Shown here piece by piece: positions 6,747-9,046 of a stretch of DNA of 9,046 nucleotides (within the stretch, counting starts at the first letter, position 1; every line of letters starts with the position of its first letter). Source of the stretch: Pseudomonadota bacterium (GTDB lineage Bacteria > Pseudomonadota > Gammaproteobacteria > GRL18). Made by a program: the position numbers and the translations under genes. Location: assembly GCA_030632745.1 (NCBI GenBank), contig DAOVUE010000031.1:1-9046 (forward strand), in the 5' to 3' direction. Below the pieces are notes generated by a model. That model saw only the letters and a program-made list of their open reading frames with translations, did not search any database and was not told where the DNA came from.

Positions 6747-6827
6747 GGTCAGTCCCCTGCTGACCTTCATTTAAACAGTGGAGCTTCGCTGGATATATTT
6801 TGAGTGCTGTGTTAATTTTAAACAGTG
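6747..6827 (+). promoter_or_regulatory. Upstream region of the efflux operon: inverted repeat, two 11-bp direct repeats, weak promoter
   Basis: GGTCAG (6747-6752) and CTGACC (6760-6765) form an inverted repeat with a 7-nt spacer. TTTAAACAGTG is present twice as an exact direct repeat (6770-6780, 6817-6827). A weak sigma70 pair, TTTAAA (6770-6775) and TATATT (6794-6799) with 18-bp spacing, falls on the first direct repeat and would start near 6806, leaving a leader of about 45 nt. The arrangement could be an operator region, as RND pumps are usually under local repressor control, but no regulator gene is in the window. Confidence 0.3.
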
Positions 6828-6851
6828 CATTTATAATTTCAGGTGATGATA

Positions 6852-8180
6852 ATGACAACATGGAAAAACAGGTTTTTAATCTTACCGCCTCTGATTATTG
6901 CCGTGGCTATTGTTATATTTGCTTATGTTTTGAAAAAGCCTATTGAAAAAGAGCCTCATTTTGAAAAGCCGGTCAAAGTTCGCATAATAACCATGTCGAA
7001 AATGACTGTTCAGCCAAAAGCATTTGCTTATGGAACCAGTATCGCGGGCAAAACCTGGGATGCCATTGCTGAAGTTTCCGGGAAAATAGCCTGGAAGTCT
7101 GAGCAGCTTGAAGACGGTAATATTGTCAAAGCAGGTACTGAATTAGTTAGAATTGATGATACGAGTTATCGATTAACACTGGAACAAATTGATGCTCAGA
7201 TAAAAGCATCTGAAATTAAACAAAAAACGATTCAATCATCCATTGCAATTGATGAACTGAATTTAAAATTACTTAATAAAGACCTTAAAGATAAATACGG
7301 CCTGAGTCAAAGAGGTGCTATAGCTAAATCTGCCGTTGATGATGCTCAACTACAGGTTTATGCGGCAGAGACTAAAGTACAAAATCTGCACAATGCCGCT
7401 GCCATAAACAGAGCTGACAGGGATGTGCTCAGGGCACAAAAAGCATTGGCTGAATATGATTTATCCAATACCCGAATTCAGGCTCCTTTCGATGTTCGTG
7501 TGACAAAAGTAACAAGTCATGTGGCTCACTTTGTTAATAAAGGGCAAATATTATTCACTGCAGATGATATTCAAACGGTCGAAATTAATGCTCAGGTGAC
7601 CATTGGTACGCTGCGGCCATTAATGGCTAAGTTCGGTGAAACAAAGGAATCAGAGATACATCAGCGTGTTCCAGGTGCTCTGTCATTAGAGGCTATTGTG
7701 CGTTTAAAAACAGCAACTCATACTATTGAATGGGAAGGAGTTGTTGACCGTGCGGCTGGTGTGGTTGATTTACAAACCCAATCCATCGGTATTATTGTTA
7801 TAGTACATGAGCCCTATAAACAGGCGAAACCGGGACAAAGACCTCCTTTGACACGCAACACTTTTGTTGAAGTTGAACTACGTGGTAAACCACAACCTGA
7901 CCAATTGATCGTACCCGCTAATGCCATTCATGAAAGCACTAAGCACAAAAGCAGTCTTTATGTAATAGATAATGATAATCGCCTTGTCATACGTCCTGTA
8001 AAAATAAAATTTTCTCAGTCCGGATACTCTGTATTAAGCCAGGGTATTAAAGCGGGAGAACGCATTGTTATTTCAGATATTGTACCGGCACTGGAAGGTA
8101 TGCTGCTGGAACCTAAAGAGGACAAAAAAACTAAAAAATGGTTAAAGGCACAAGCCGTCGGCACGAGAGCTGAAAAATGA
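6852..8180 (+). CDS. RND efflux periplasmic adaptor (HlyD/membrane fusion protein family)
   Basis: This is the periplasmic adaptor that links an RND permease to an outer-membrane channel. From ATG 6852 it has 442 residues. This start is chosen because AGGTGA (6841-6846) lies 5 nt before it; GTG 6843 and ATG 6846 overlap that SD. A single N-terminal hydrophobic segment (8-27) without a lipobox suggests an uncleaved inner-membrane anchor. The first lipoyl half is at about 68-102 (AEVSGKI, then DGNIVKAGTELVRID). A long helical hairpin spans about 104-204, and the second lipoyl half (LSNTRIQAPFDVRV) begins at about 204. A beta-barrel region follows to about 347, with RPPLTRNTFVEVELRG near its end, then a membrane-proximal domain with IVPANAIHE. 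The tail is Lys-rich. The next gene overlaps by 4 nt (ATGA), indicating translational coupling. The substrate is not predictable. Confidence 0.9.
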   Translation: MTTWKNRFLILPPLIIAVAIVIFAYVLKKPIEKEPHFEKPVKVRIITMSKMTVQPKAFAYGTSIAGKTWDAIAEVSGKIAWKSEQLEDGNIVKAGTELVRIDDTSYRLTLEQIDAQIKASEIKQKTIQSSIAIDELNLKLLNKDLKDKYGLSQRGAIAKSAVDDAQLQVYAAETKVQNLHNAAAINRADRDVLRAQKALAEYDLSNTRIQAPFDVRVTKVTSHVAHFVNKGQILFTADDIQTVEINAQVTIGTLRPLMAKFGETKESEIHQRVPGALSLEAIVRLKTATHTIEWEGVVDRAAGVVDLQTQSIGIIVIVHEPYKQAKPGQRPPLTRNTFVEVELRGKPQPDQLIVPANAIHESTKHKSSLYVIDNDNRLVIRPVKIKFSQSGYSVLSQGIKAGERIVISDIVPALEGMLLEPKEDKKTKKWLKAQAVGTRAEK

Positions 8181-9046
8181 TCCGTTATTTTGCCAGTCAT
8201 CCCACCGCAGCGAATATTCTTATGCTGGTCATCATAATACTGGGCTTAATCGGACTGCCGAAACTACAACGTGATACTTTTCCTGTTATTCCCCCGACAG
8301 AAATAGAAATTCGTACGCCTTATCCCGGCGCAACACCTTATGAAGTTGAAGAGGCCATCTGTTTTCGCATAGAAGACACACTGGATTCAATTGCTGAATT
8401 AGTGGAAGTTCGCTGTGATGCCCGTGAGAACCTGGCAATCACGACGGTGCAGATGCATGAGCAGGGGAATATTGATACCTTTTATAATGATATTAAATCA
8501 CAGCTTGATTTAATTACAAGTTTCCCTGATAAGGTTGAAGCATCAACTGTGGCTAAACTGGAACGAACCGCGGTGGTTGCCAGCATTGCCATTACAGGCG
8601 ATATGTCAGCAGTCCATTTAAAAGCCTATGCCAATAAGGTCAAAGATCATCTTAAATTTGATCCGCATATTGCACAGGTCAGATTACTGGGTTTTTCTGA
8701 GCAGGATATTGTCATCAATATTTCCGCCGCAACCTTGCGACGTTATCAATTATCCATTACTGATATTATTGAGCTTTTGGAGCGCCAGAGTTTTGATCTA
8801 CCCTCAGGAATTATGCAAACACAGGCTCAAGATTTTATTGTCCGGCTGTCGGAGCAGCGTCGTACCCGACAGGAATTTGCTGATTTAATTATTATTTCCA
8901 GCTCTGCTGGCGGACAGGTTCGGCTGGGAGATATCGCATCAATTAGCCGTCAATTTAAGCAGAAAGAAGATCAGATTCTTTTTAATGGTCAAAGAGCAGC
9001 ACTGCTGGAAATTTCAAAAACAACGTCTCAGGATGCCCTGCAGGTA
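8177..9046 (+). CDS. RND efflux permease, N-terminal 290 codons (partial)
   Basis: The open frame begins at ATG 8177, overlapping the adaptor stop, and runs without a stop to the window edge. It covers perhaps a quarter to a third of a typical 1000-1050-residue permease. The N-terminus MIRYFASHPTAANILMLVII, with a hydrophobic stretch at 11-27, is TM1. It is followed by DTFPVIPPTEIEIRTPYPGA (33-52) and TPYEVEEAICFRIEDTL, the classical RND start of the first porter subdomain. Porter repeats continue (DIVINISAATLRRYQLSITD, then VRLGDIASI), as in AcrB/CzcA-type proton-driven exporters. The proton-relay residues of TM4 lie beyond the window. With the adaptor it should form the inner-membrane part of a tripartite pump; no outer-membrane factor gene is visible. 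The PGATPYEVEEAI block marks an RND subgroup distinct from canonical AcrB. The substrate is unknown. Confidence 0.9.
   Translation, partial: MIRYFASHPTAANILMLVIIILGLIGLPKLQRDTFPVIPPTEIEIRTPYPGATPYEVEEAICFRIEDTLDSIAELVEVRCDARENLAITTVQMHEQGNIDTFYNDIKSQLDLITSFPDKVEASTVAKLERTAVVASIAITGDMSAVHLKAYANKVKDHLKFDPHIAQVRLLGFSEQDIVINISAATLRRYQLSITDIIELLERQSFDLPSGIMQTQAQDFIVRLSEQRRTRQEFADLIIISSSAGGQVRLGDIASISRQFKQKEDQILFNGQRAALLEISKTTSQDALQV

Noticed and set aside
6541..6760. Target-site duplication around the 6561-6740 element
   Set aside because: The bases just outside the termini (ending TTTAT on the left, starting CAGTTT on the right) do not match as a direct repeat.
6832..6837. TATAAT directly before the adaptor as its promoter
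   Set aside because: The start would fall at about 6844, removing the AGGTGA ribosome binding site, and no -35 is present at 16-18 bp.
6673..6861. 62-codon minus-strand ORF across the palindromic element
   Set aside because: It is mostly the translated C/G-tract repeat (PPPNLPPEKDQGG) and overlaps the adaptor start; no SD or protein-like composition.
8628..8888. 86-codon plus-strand ORF
   Set aside because: It lies in another frame of the RND permease, whose own frame is open over the whole region and has clear family motifs.

Overview
The window looks like the chromosome of an AT-rich gammaproteobacterium. The encoded proteins with recognisable families (a YjgR/DUF853 ATPase, an RluB pseudouridine synthase, an RND efflux adaptor with its permease) are all of the proteobacterial type, and the layout is Gram-negative: signal peptides, an inner-membrane adaptor and a c-type cytochrome. 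Genus cannot be fixed from the sequence. No tRNA, rRNA, CRISPR array, transposase or phage gene was seen.

Layout. At 1-120 (minus) is the 5' end of a YjgR/HerA-like ATPase gene. A 293-bp divergent intergenic region holds a good minus-strand promoter, an extended -10 plus-strand promoter, and a perfect 21-bp inverted repeat that would lie in the leader of the next gene. rluB (414-1409) is followed after about 23 bp by a very large gene (1433-5674). That gene encodes a membrane protein of about 1413 residues, which I read as two tandem copies of one roughly 650-750-residue membrane/periplasmic module. I do not recognise its family. Convergent to it is a small secreted monoheme cytochrome c-like protein (5806-6429, minus). 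A 413-bp gene-free stretch (6430-6842) follows. It holds a 180-bp C/G-rich nested palindrome with terminal inverted repeats (6561-6740), plus short direct and inverted repeats on both sides. The window ends with an efflux operon: a periplasmic adaptor (6852-8180) translationally coupled through ATGA to an RND permease (8177 to the window end, incomplete).

How the genes relate. rluB and the giant gene are probably one transcript, pairing an rRNA modification enzyme with an envelope protein; I see no functional link beyond cotranscription. The adaptor and permease form the inner-membrane and periplasmic parts of a tripartite pump. No outer-membrane channel gene lies in the window. The cytochrome stands alone, divergent from the efflux operon.

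The least explained items are the internally duplicated giant protein and the two palindromic repeat elements.
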